From positions 186,001 through 250,000 of the forward strand of contig NZ_PDKN01000002.1 in the NCBI RefSeq assembly GCF_004116335.1: DNA of 64,000 nt, read 5' to 3'. Of this stretch, positions 9,209-17,025 are shown in pieces; within the stretch, counting starts at the first letter, position 1; each line of letters starts with the position of its first letter. The position numbers and the translations under genes are program-made. The notes under the pieces are model-generated. The model searched no databases. It saw only the letters and a program-made list of their open reading frames with translations, and was not told the DNA's origin. This DNA comes from Candidatus Marinarcus aquaticus. GTDB taxonomy: Bacteria; Campylobacterota; Campylobacteria; Campylobacterales; Arcobacteraceae.

Positions 9209-11440
9209 ATGTTACGACGTTATGGTTTGTTGTTTATAGTAAGTATGGTGACGGTACTTATTCAAGGGTGTGGTTCACAAGGTTCGTATTCCGATTTTAA
9301 TCCTAAAGAGGTCGTTTTTGAAGAGATTAAAGTCGAAGTAGCTTCAAATGATTTAACAAAAAAAGCTGAATTAGAAAAGTTGTTAGAAGAGGGTACATTT
9401 GCAGATATCCCAAAAGAGATCGATGCTGCAAAAGCGATGCGTTATCAGCTTTTTAGTGCGATTGATGCAAAAATAACTCACTTGAATGAAACCCAAAAGA
9501 AACTTGAATTGGGTCTTCAAAAACTTAATTCTGAAAAACCATTTGCTTTTTCAAACTATAGTGTTTCAGAAACATATTTTCCTGCTGAATATTTTACAAT
9601 TGGTGAAAATAAACTTTATGGTTTTTCTGATAATGCAATCACAGTTATTGATAAGGACAGACTTAAAGAGATACAAACAATCAAAGTCAATAATATTGGA
9701 AGCATTCAAAAAGTTTTAATGAATAAAGATAAAATCTTTGTGGCAAGTTATAAAAACTATGAAAGAAAAGGGTATGATGATACTCTTCAAGTATTCAGTA
9801 AAAAAACACATAAAAGAGTGCAAGGACGACTTGAAAACAGCAGTATTTATGATATGAAACTAGTCAATGATAAATTGTATTACTACATTTTTGATACCGT
9901 TGTAGTACGAGATACAAAAAATCTAAAATCATTAAAAAGACTTTCTAAAAGAAGTACTGATGAGCTGATTGTAAGTGATAAATACTTGATAGTTTTAAAT
10001 GAATTAAGACTGGAAGTGTATGACAGCAATACAATGAATCTGCTCTATAAAGTTCGACGACCATTTAAAGAGCGAGTTACGGACAGTACCCTTATAGGGG
10101 ATAAACTATTTTTATCAACATCAAATCAGAAGAGCATTCAAGTGTTTGATTTGGTTCAAAAAAAGATTACAGACCGTGTTAAGTTGGAGTCACAAGTATA
10201 TAAGCTTGAAAGAGTGAATCAATTTATTTTGTATCGAAGTGCAAAAAACAAACTCTCTTTACTTGATTCTAAAACTCTAAAAAGTATACCTATTCTAAAA
10301 ACTAAAAAAAATATTGCAACTTTTTTTGCAAATGCAAATGAATTGTATATTGGAGATAGAATCCAGTTGACCAAATATAATTTTAAAGAGATTACAGATA
10401 ACTTAGAAAAATTGCAAGAGTACATGACTCAAAAAAGCTTTTTTGAAAACAGCTTGAATGATGTAGTTGCATTGAAAGCCTATTTGGAAAATTTAAAAAC
10501 TTCAAGAGATAATCAGTCATTTTTAAAGCTTGCCGGTTTGACCATGAAACAGAACTTTAAACATGGAACCATTGGAGAGCGATATGTACCATACACATCA
10601 ACATCTTACTCTTCTCCACAACACACAACGACTTATATCAATGGAAAAGCGTACAATCAAACCAAATATGAAGATAAGAGTTATTCAAGTGGTGGTTATG
10701 ATGAAAAAGTATATGGATATAAAGCAATTTATCGTATCGATAACACTTCAAAAAACTACTACTATGTAAAGCTTAAACAAGAGTGGACAGGGAAATACTC
10801 AAAATATGAAGTTTATGATAAAGGTGGAGCATGGAGCAGTGAGAGTGGTAGTGAAAGTAAATTGGTCTCAAAAAGACGAAGTTCAACACATGAAGAGGAG
10901 TTTGTATTAGCTCCCGAAGATAACTTCAAGTTTCAGTTTGAAGTAGGGGAAGATGAGCCTAGAATTGATTTGGCAGTTGTGGAGATTAAAGTGATTCCTC
11001 AAGAGTATTATGAGGCTTTAGATCATGCATTAGACGTTAAAAATGAAGAGTTGAGCTTGTTGGATAAGTTTTTAGAAGATGAAAAGTTAGTCAATTGGAA
11101 ACCAAAAATTCTAAGTGTGAAACAAGATATTGTCAAAGTGATTAACAAACGATTCAATGAAGCCAATATTAAAAATGCAGAAGTTGAACTTACATTTGAT
11201 GAAAAGACATACGACAAAGACTTTAACAGTGTCGTTACACTGAAAGCTTCGAGCAACGAACCAATGTGTATCTATGTGGATACACCATTTGGTGATAAAG
11301 TACTCAATACGTATGAAGGTAAAGAGACTGGGGCTCTTTTTTGGAAAGGGTATGAAATATCAAAAAACTATACCATTCAAGGACATGCAAAAGAGCGTCT
11401 GAAAGTAAGTGTTGAAAAAGTTGCTAAAATTTGTAACTGA
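9209..11440 (+). CDS. Large lipoprotein with propeller-like repeats, function unknown
   Basis: I do not recognise this 743-residue protein. It has a lipoprotein signal with the lipobox IQGC (C21), so it is probably anchored in the outer or inner membrane and faces the periplasm. Residues of about 110-400 contain repeated short beta-strand units (for example DKLFLSTSNQKSIQVFDL and DKLYYYIFDTVVVRD), which resembles a beta-propeller of WD40/PQQ type. A Tyr/Ser/Gly-rich stretch lies at about 450-500. The gene overlaps the next one, a UbiA-type membrane enzyme, by 32 bp, so the two are probably translationally coupled. Confidence 0.6.
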   Translation: MLRRYGLLFIVSMVTVLIQGCGSQGSYSDFNPKEVVFEEIKVEVASNDLTKKAELEKLLEEGTFADIPKEIDAAKAMRYQLFSAIDAKITHLNETQKKLELGLQKLNSEKPFAFSNYSVSETYFPAEYFTIGENKLYGFSDNAITVIDKDRLKEIQTIKVNNIGSIQKVLMNKDKIFVASYKNYERKGYDDTLQVFSKKTHKRVQGRLENSSIYDMKLVNDKLYYYIFDTVVVRDTKNLKSLKRLSKRSTDELIVSDKYLIVLNELRLEVYDSNTMNLLYKVRRPFKERVTDSTLIGDKLFLSTSNQKSIQVFDLVQKKITDRVKLESQVYKLERVNQFILYRSAKNKLSLLDSKTLKSIPILKTKKNIATFFANANELYIGDRIQLTKYNFKEITDNLEKLQEYMTQKSFFENSLNDVVALKAYLENLKTSRDNQSFLKLAGLTMKQNFKHGTIGERYVPYTSTSYSSPQHTTTYINGKAYNQTKYEDKSYSSGGYDEKVYGYKAIYRIDNTSKNYYYVKLKQEWTGKYSKYEVYDKGGAWSSESGSESKLVSKRRSSTHEEEFVLAPEDNFKFQFEVGEDEPRIDLAVVEIKVIPQEYYEALDHALDVKNEELSLLDKFLEDEKLVNWKPKILSVKQDIVKVINKRFNEANIKNAEVELTFDEKTYDKDFNSVVTLKASSNEPMCIYVDTPFGDKVLNTYEGKETGALFWKGYEISKNYTIQGHAKERLKVSVEKVAKICN

Positions 11441-12974
11441 GTATATAAACGACATAAAAAGAGGTGAGTTAACTCTTAACTCATTTCTTTTAACTTTTCT
11501 TTGTATTGTTATCATACGAACGGTTCTTGAGTTTGTATTTGAATCGGGTCATTTTCTAACGCTAAAGAGCTCATTTTACTACATCTTGGTTGATTATGTA
11601 CATATTTTTATCTCTTGGTTGACTCTTTATGCATTTATCTCTTTGATTCTTTTTTATCTCACACCTGTTAGTTTTATCAATACTTTCAAGGTAACTTTGC
11701 ACTTCTTTGGTATTATCATCATCGTGCCAATTTTAGACTACTTTGTATTTGAAAGTGGAACCATTGTTTATAACCACTCTTTTGATACTTTTTGGTTCTC
11801 CTTTCTAAACACATTTAACCCTTTTGTAGAGCTTGCTTTTGCAACCAAGGGTGTTAGAGTGGAGATTGCCTTGGTGTTAATCTTTGCTTATGCTTTTGTC
11901 TATATTGAGAGTAAAAAACATATGAAAGCTTTGTTGTCTGTACTCTTAATCTATACCATTATTTATATGTATGGGTATTTACCTGCTTTTTATAACTTTT
12001 TTTTAGATACTCGTTTTGAAGAGATTATAAATAACTCTTTTTTAAGAACAAAATCCGATGTGCAATTTAATCTCTATATCTATTTGCCATTGGTTTTATT
12101 GCTACTGGGAGTTATTTTTAAACAGTTTGACAAAAGTATGAGAGATACAATACGAGACAGCATTCGGATCGAACGCTTTACAATCTATTTGGGGCTTTTT
12201 CTTTTTGGGTTTGTCATGACACTGAAAAACAATACTATAGGGTGGGAAACAGTAAATCTCTTTGATGTACAAAAAGTGTGTATGGCTGCTTTGGCTTTAC
12301 TTTTTATGTTTGCTTACTCAACGGTTTTAAACAATATTTATGATGTAGAGATTGATAAAATATCCAATACTAAAAGACCTTTGGTGATGCAAGTTATTAC
12401 ATTTGAACACTGTATTGAACTCAAAAACTTTTATTTGTTTATGGCATTATTGATGGCTTTGAGTATTAATGAACACTTTTTTGTTCTTTCAATGTTGATT
12501 TTGTCATTAAGTTATCTCTATTCTGCAAAACCGTTACGATTGAAACGGCATTTTATTTTTGCAAACATGACATTATCTTGTATTGCAGTGAGTGTTTATT
12601 TGCTTGGAGTAACATTGTTTGAAGGGAATTTAACCTTTATTAACAGCGATAAAACCTTGTTGGTATTTATATTTGTTCTGTTTTTCATCAGTGCAAATAT
12701 CAAAGACATAAAAGATATTCGTGGCGATAAAAAAGAGGGAGTATGTACTCTTCCCATCCTTTTAGGTGAAGCTAAAACGATGCTTATCATCAAAGTGAGT
12801 GCTTTTTTGTGTATGGTGCTTTTTTTATATCTCTTGGGCTTTGGAGCCATAACCCTGACAGCTTTGTTGGGTCTGATGCTTTTCATGAGTCTGAAGCTTA
12901 AAAACTCTGAGTCCTATCTTTTAGGCTTACAACTCATTGCTTTAATGATTTATATTTTTATATTTCTAAGATAA
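11409..12974 (+). CDS. UbiA-family prenyltransferase with extra N-terminal membrane domain
   Basis: This is a polytopic membrane protein of 521 residues. The C-terminal half (about 255-521) is a UbiA-superfamily domain. Its first Asp-rich motif is N308xxxD312xxxD316 (NNIYDVEID) followed by TKRPL. The second is D436xxxD440 (DIRGD). These motifs bind Mg-diphosphate of an isoprenoid donor. The N-terminal 240 residues form about five or six further TM segments not found in classical UbiA, MenA or CyoE. The acceptor is unknown. The start is GTG inside the upstream lipoprotein gene; the TTG at 11412 is an alternative. The 3' end overlaps the convergent LysR gene by 25 bp. Confidence 0.7.
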   Translation: MLKKLLKFVTEYINDIKRGELTLNSFLLTFLCIVIIRTVLEFVFESGHFLTLKSSFYYILVDYVHIFISWLTLYAFISLILFYLTPVSFINTFKVTLHFFGIIIIVPILDYFVFESGTIVYNHSFDTFWFSFLNTFNPFVELAFATKGVRVEIALVLIFAYAFVYIESKKHMKALLSVLLIYTIIYMYGYLPAFYNFFLDTRFEEIINNSFLRTKSDVQFNLYIYLPLVLLLLGVIFKQFDKSMRDTIRDSIRIERFTIYLGLFLFGFVMTLKNNTIGWETVNLFDVQKVCMAALALLFMFAYSTVLNNIYDVEIDKISNTKRPLVMQVITFEHCIELKNFYLFMALLMALSINEHFFVLSMLILSLSYLYSAKPLRLKRHFIFANMTLSCIAVSVYLLGVTLFEGNLTFINSDKTLLVFIFVLFFISANIKDIKDIRGDKKEGVCTLPILLGEAKTMLIIKVSAFLCMVLFLYLLGFGAITLTALLGLMLFMSLKLKNSESYLLGLQLIALMIYIFIFLR

Positions 12975-13768
12975 TCCTCTATCATGGGCAAATAATCTTT
13001 TCTGCATATTAAATGAGAATCGAGATTTGAATCCACTTTTGTAAGTTTAACATCATTTAAATAACCAAATTTTTCAACTATTTTTTTAGAAAGCAAGGTG
13101 ACTCCATAACCTGCTTTTACACAACCCAGCATCAACTCATAGTTTTGTAAAGCAATGGTTTTATAGTTTTCAGGTTTTGTACGTTGCACATACTCTTTTA
13201 AATAGAGACAGTAACTGCAATTCTCTTTATACGATAAGATGTAGTTTTGTGCAGTTTGGTCTTTGGGTTCTATAAAATAGATTTCATCTTTAAAACTGTT
13301 GAGTATTTCGATATCTTTATTATAAGGGTTACCATTGATAAATGCAATATCAATCTCATAGTTAAGCAGTTTGTTGACCAACTCTTGACTGCTGTCAACG
13401 GTGAACTCTATTTTCATATCTTCAAAATCTTTTTTGAGCATCTCAATAATAGGAATAAGACGTATGGTTGCATTGGATTGGGTGGAGCCAATTTTCAGAA
13501 GCTCTTGATGATTGATATTTCTCATTTGTTGTGTTGCTTCTTCTACTTTTTTTGCAATTTCTATGGCATAAGGGTAGAACTTTTCACCTTCAAAGCTCAG
13601 AACCACACCTCTATTGGTTCTATGAAAGAGCTCATAACCCAAACTTTTTTCAAGCTGTTTTATACGCAAAGTAACATTTGATTGGGTAAATCCCAACTCT
13701 TTTGCTCCATTAGAGATGCTTTTTGTGTGAGCCACAGCAATAAAGACTTTCACCAAATTTAAATCCAT
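12950..13768 (-). CDS. LysR-family transcriptional regulator
   Basis: This regulator has an N-terminal winged helix-turn-helix (residues 1-60: FIAVAHTKSISNGAKELGFTQ..VTLRIKQLEKSLG..LFHR). The LysR effector-binding domain follows (about 90-270). The 272-residue length is slightly short for the family. It lies 9 bp downstream of a TauE/SafE-type exporter on the same strand, so it may regulate export of a sulfur-containing or other organic anion. The inducer cannot be read from the sequence. The CxxC pair at about residues 185-188 (NCSYCLYLK) is unusual for an effector domain. Confidence 0.85.
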   Translation of the reverse strand: MDLNLVKVFIAVAHTKSISNGAKELGFTQSNVTLRIKQLEKSLGYELFHRTNRGVVLSFEGEKFYPYAIEIAKKVEEATQQMRNINHQELLKIGSTQSNATIRLIPIIEMLKKDFEDMKIEFTVDSSQELVNKLLNYEIDIAFINGNPYNKDIEILNSFKDEIYFIEPKDQTAQNYILSYKENCSYCLYLKEYVQRTKPENYKTIALQNYELMLGCVKAGYGVTLLSKKIVEKFGYLNDVKLTKVDSNLDSHLICRKDYLPMIEDYLRNIKI

Positions 13769-13777
13769 TATAATCCT

Positions 13778-14521
13778 TTAAAAATGTATGGTTTGCACCA
13801 CCAGTGTGGTTGCAATAATAAAAAGTAGACCTTTGAGTATTTGTGCATAAAACTTCGCATCTATTTTTTTACTTATTTTAATACCCAAATACATCCCTAT
13901 ACTTCCAATAACGACACTTATCATCGATATATTGAAATCCTCCATGGTAAATGCACCATAATATAAAAATATAGAGAGTTGACCTATCTTAGTAAATAGA
14001 AAACATAAATTAGAGAGTTGAATGGTATCTTTGCGACTGTATTTAAGCTCCAAAGTGTACATGATCATCAAAGGTGCCACAATGTTCGTTAAACCCGAAA
14101 CAACTCCACCTATAATTCCCAATCCATAAGTTGAACTTTTTGGATATTTAGATACAAAGGTTGCTTCAATTTTTACCATTGACTGTAAAAGATACAAAAA
14201 GATAATGATTGCAAGCAAGAGTTTAAAGAGTTCAGAGTTGGTATAAATCAGTAAAATTGTACCTAAGGCACTTCCTAAAACCATGAGTGTGATGATAAAC
14301 CAAAATTTTTTAAGTGCTTGAAAAAAGTGACCTTCACTTGAAATACTGACAATATTAACTACCATGGTAGGTATGAGCATATACATGATGGTGGTTTGCA
14401 TGTCTGTAAAGAGTGCAACAATAGGAGTTGAAATCATTCCAAACCCAAAACCAATACTGCCATGTACTACTGAAGCAAAAAAGAGTGTCAATGCTAGTGC
14501 AATGATAAATTGAATCTCCAT
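13778..14521 (-). CDS. TauE/SafE (TSUP) family membrane transporter
   Basis: This is a membrane protein of 247 residues with about seven or eight TM segments. The N-terminal signature HGSIGFGFGM and the later GVVSGLTNIVAPLM form the two repeats typical of the TSUP family, which exports sulfite, sulfoacetate and related anions. It appears to form an operon with the LysR-type gene that starts 9 bp downstream. The substrate cannot be assigned from the sequence. Confidence 0.85.
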   Translation of the reverse strand: MEIQFIIALALTLFFASVVHGSIGFGFGMISTPIVALFTDMQTTIMYMLIPTMVVNIVSISSEGHFFQALKKFWFIITLMVLGSALGTILLIYTNSELFKLLLAIIIFLYLLQSMVKIEATFVSKYPKSSTYGLGIIGGVVSGLTNIVAPLMIMYTLELKYSRKDTIQLSNLCFLFTKIGQLSIFLYYGAFTMEDFNISMISVVIGSIGMYLGIKISKKIDAKFYAQILKGLLFIIATTLVVQTIHF

Positions 14522-14683
14522 ATGAGTATCCTTAATATTACATATAATGATTTGTAATACCTAAAGATATTACTGATAATTATATCAAAAGGGAATAAAA
14601 GTTGTATTAAAACAGAGTAATAGAAAAATATTTTATAAAAACAGTGATTGTAAATTAAAAAAAGTAAGAGTTGATTGTTTAGG

Positions 14684-14766
14684 TGGTACCCGTGGTCGGA
14701 CTCGAACCGACAAGCCGAAGCACCGGATTTTGAATCCGACGTGTTTACCAGTTTCACCACACGGGC
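14684..14766 (-). tRNA. tRNA-Leu (anticodon CAA)
   Basis: On the minus strand the acceptor stem GCCCGTG pairs with CACGGGT, followed by discriminator A and an encoded CCA. The anticodon arm is TCGGA-TTCAAAA-TCCGG, giving the anticodon CAA. There is a long variable arm (TGCTTCGGCTT), as expected for leucine, and a standard T arm GTCGG-TTCGAGT-CCGAC. An 88-codon ORF covering this stretch is a shadow. Confidence 0.95.
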
Positions 14767-14781
14767 ACATAAAATGAGACA

Positions 14782-14813
14782 TAAAAAAACCCATCTTAAA
14801 AATTAAGATGGGT
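14782..14813 (-). terminator. Intrinsic terminator after the HU gene
   Basis: ACCCATCTTA (14789-14798) is complementary to TAAGATGGGT (14804-14813), with a 5-base interval that can add one more pair. On the minus strand the stem is followed by seven T residues. It lies 25 bp past the HU stop codon and before tRNA-Leu. Confidence 0.8.
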
Positions 14814-14838
14814 ATTTTATTAAATAAATACTTAGTAT

Positions 14839-15114
14839 TTACTTAGCAACAGCGTCTTTTAAAGCTTTACCAACTTTAAATTTAGCTACTGTAGTTGCAG
14901 CAACTTCAACTGTTCTGTCAGTACCAGGAACTTTTGCAGTTCTAGCAGCTCTTTTTGCAGTTGAGAAAGTACCAAAACCAATAAAACTTACAGAATCACC
15001 TTTAACTAATGACTCAGTGATTGTTTCTAATGCAGCGTCAACTGCACCTTTTGCATCTTTTTTAGATAAACCAGCTTTTGCAGCTACAGCATCGATAAAT
15101 TCAGCCTTGTTCAT
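14839..15114 (-). CDS. hup: HU-family nucleoid DNA-binding protein
   Basis: This is a 91-residue histone-like protein that bends DNA as a dimer. It starts MNKAEFIDAVAAKAGLSKKDA and carries the beta-arm region FGTFSTAKRAARTAKVPGT. The usual arm Gly-Arg-Asn-Pro is replaced by KVPGTDRTVEVAA, as seen in Campylobacterota HU. An AAGGAG ribosome binding site precedes the ATG. A clear intrinsic terminator follows, so it is probably transcribed alone. Confidence 0.93.
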   Translation of the reverse strand: MNKAEFIDAVAAKAGLSKKDAKGAVDAALETITESLVKGDSVSFIGFGTFSTAKRAARTAKVPGTDRTVEVAATTVAKFKVGKALKDAVAK

Positions 15115-15238
15115 ATAAGAACTCCTTGTTAGTAAAATTAAACTTCCATAACTTTATAGTATCTAAGCTTTAAGAAAGCTAAAATTTAGGGGCTTGCGTA
15201 CAATTTTGTCAGTAAATTTTCACATTTTTGTATAATTT

Positions 15239-15817
15239 TTATTGAAATGAGGACCGAAGACTTAAAAGACGACAACTGTTCTCTAGAATGGCGACTTTTT
15301 TTACAAGTTCATTGATATCTCTTTCATATACATATGTCCCAATTCCTTTTATAACCATTACATTTGAATTTGTCTCTTTAAGATATTTTGTAATTTCTAA
15401 AGAGTTTCTGTCATACCATGTTGAGAATTTACCTGGGTCAATGACTGGTACCTCTCCAAATGTGGTTTTTCCAAAATAGTCACTGAACTCAATAACTTCA
15501 TGATCAAATGTATACGCTGTTGTATAAATAGGTACACCAAAGGCAATATATTTGGCTTCATGTATATGATTATAAATTGATGCAAAGATAGAGGACTCGA
15601 TACTGGCAATATTCCATCGGTAATCTTTTTTGTGCATGCTCAGTTGGCAAAAATATTTTTCACACATTTCATCAAAGATGGCATCAGCAGTATTTACAAT
15701 AAATGAGTTATGATCTACTTTTGCAGAGATTGCTCCATGATAAATACCAAAAAAGTTCTTTCGAAACATTGTTAAGGATAAGTCACTGAGAAGTTTGAGT
15801 GTTGCTTTGTCCATCAT
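15239..15817 (-). CDS. Class II aldolase/adducin-fold protein, probably without metal site
   Basis: The fold signature is recognisable. FFGIYHGAISAK stands where aldolases have the substrate loop, SIESSIFASIYNHI stands for the SSE..H..iY helix, and VMVIKGIGTYVY stands for the LLRNHGxxxxG strand. The His-x-His pair that binds zinc in fuculose-phosphate aldolase is replaced by Phe-x-Val (AFGVPIY), and the third His is not visible. A catalytic aldolase role is therefore doubtful, and a binding or structural role is possible. The protein has 192 residues. The gene is divergent from rsmH. Confidence 0.65.
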   Translation of the reverse strand: MMDKATLKLLSDLSLTMFRKNFFGIYHGAISAKVDHNSFIVNTADAIFDEMCEKYFCQLSMHKKDYRWNIASIESSIFASIYNHIHEAKYIAFGVPIYTTAYTFDHEVIEFSDYFGKTTFGEVPVIDPGKFSTWYDRNSLEITKYLKETNSNVMVIKGIGTYVYERDINELVKKVAILENSCRLLSLRSSFQ

Positions 15818-15878
15818 TTTAAAATGCCTTAAATAATTTTTTAGCTATTATACATAAAATTAACTAAGGACATTTTAA

Positions 15879-16781
15879 ATGGCTATTCCACACATCCCTG
15901 TACTTTACAATGAGGTATTAGAAGCTTTTCATGAAATTCATGAAGGTTATATCATTGATTGTACATTGGGATATGGAGGACACAGCGAAGGTTTACTTCA
16001 ACAAAACCCTGATGTGAAACTCATATGTAATGATCAAGACAATGAGGCTTTAGCGTTTTCACAAAAAAGATTAGAGCCTTTTTCAAAACGTATTACGTTT
16101 AATAAAGGAAACTTCGAGCACGTATTTGAAAAGTTTGAAACATACCCTGTTCGAGGAATATTAGCAGACATTGGTGTCTCTTCATTGCAATTAGATAAGT
16201 TGGAGCGTGGCTTTGGTTTTGAAAGCGATGTGCTAGATATGCGTATGAATCAAGAGCAAAGTTTGGATGCAAGCCAAGTGGTGAATAACTACTCTCAACA
16301 TGAATTAGAACATATATTTAAAGAGTATGGTGAAGTTCGTGAGTATAAAAAGGTGGCTTCACTCATTGTCAGTAATCGACCATTTTCATCAGCAAAACAA
16401 TTCTCAGAGTTTCTGGCTTCTAAAATGAGTAAAGGAAAGATTCATCCTGCAACACTTCCTTTTCAAGCCATACGAATTGAAGTTAATGATGAATTAGGAG
16501 TTCTTACACGACTTTTTGACTCCATTGAAAAAAGCCAACCTAAAAACTGTATTGTGGCAATTATCTCATTTCACTCATTAGAAGATAGAATTGTTAAAAA
16601 CTATTTTAAAAAATGGAGCAAGTCGTGTGTTTGTCCAGCCCATGTATTCAGGTGTGAATGTGGAAACAATAATGCTTTAGGTAAAGTAATTACCAAGAAA
16701 CCAATAGTACCAAACAAAGAAGAAATCAAGAATAATCCTAGAAGTAGGAGTTCAAAATTAAGGATTTTTAAATTTGATTAA
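15879..16781 (+). CDS. rsmH: 16S rRNA (cytosine(1402)-N(4))-methyltransferase
   Basis: RsmH (MraW) methylates C1402 in the decoding centre of 16S rRNA using S-adenosylmethionine. Signature segments are HIPVLYNEVLEAF, the SAM-binding IDCTLGYGGHSEGLL, ILADIGVSSLQLD, FQAIRIEVNDEL and the C-terminal SFHSLEDRIVKNYF. The length of 300 residues is standard. It is followed by a short FtsL-like gene that overlaps it by 8 bp, the usual arrangement in division and cell-wall clusters. Confidence 0.95.
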   Translation: MAIPHIPVLYNEVLEAFHEIHEGYIIDCTLGYGGHSEGLLQQNPDVKLICNDQDNEALAFSQKRLEPFSKRITFNKGNFEHVFEKFETYPVRGILADIGVSSLQLDKLERGFGFESDVLDMRMNQEQSLDASQVVNNYSQHELEHIFKEYGEVREYKKVASLIVSNRPFSSAKQFSEFLASKMSKGKIHPATLPFQAIRIEVNDELGVLTRLFDSIEKSQPKNCIVAIISFHSLEDRIVKNYFKKWSKSCVCPAHVFRCECGNNNALGKVITKKPIVPNKEEIKNNPRSRSSKLRIFKFD

Positions 16782-17025
16782 TCTGTCAGCAAAAAAAGCT
16801 TTATTGATTGTATTGACTATAACCACGGTAGTTTTAGCTCTTTTTATACCTAAAATCTACCTTCGAAATAACATCTATTATGTCAGTCGTGACATCAATA
16901 TCTTATATGCAGATTATATCTCTTTAAAAGAAGAGAATCGTTTTTTACAACAGCAACTTGAAGACATGAAGTTTAAAAATCAAATCATGGATTCCTTGAT
17001 TATCAATAAAATTGGAGAAAAATGA
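16774..17025 (+). CDS. FtsL-like small membrane protein
   Basis: This protein of 83 residues has a short cytoplasmic start, one TM helix (about residues 8-26) and a periplasmic coiled coil with a leucine/isoleucine heptad pattern (about 35-75). That topology, together with its place directly after rsmH, matches FtsL of the division complex. FtsL sequences are poorly conserved, so position and topology are the main evidence. The start is TTG inside the rsmH 3' end. Its stop overlaps the start of the RND gene (ATGA). Confidence 0.6.
   Translation: MINLSAKKALLIVLTITTVVLALFIPKIYLRNNIYYVSRDINILYADYISLKEENRFLQQQLEDMKFKNQIMDSLIINKIGEK

Noticed and set aside
13247-13681. 144-codon ORF antisense to the LysR gene
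   Set aside because: It has no ribosome binding site and is Phe/Cys-rich. The LysR frame is clearly coding.
14494-14760. 88-codon ORF on the minus strand starting MVKLVNTSDSKSG
   Set aside because: It covers tRNA-Leu(CAA) almost entirely; its first residues are the usual translation of a tRNA gene.
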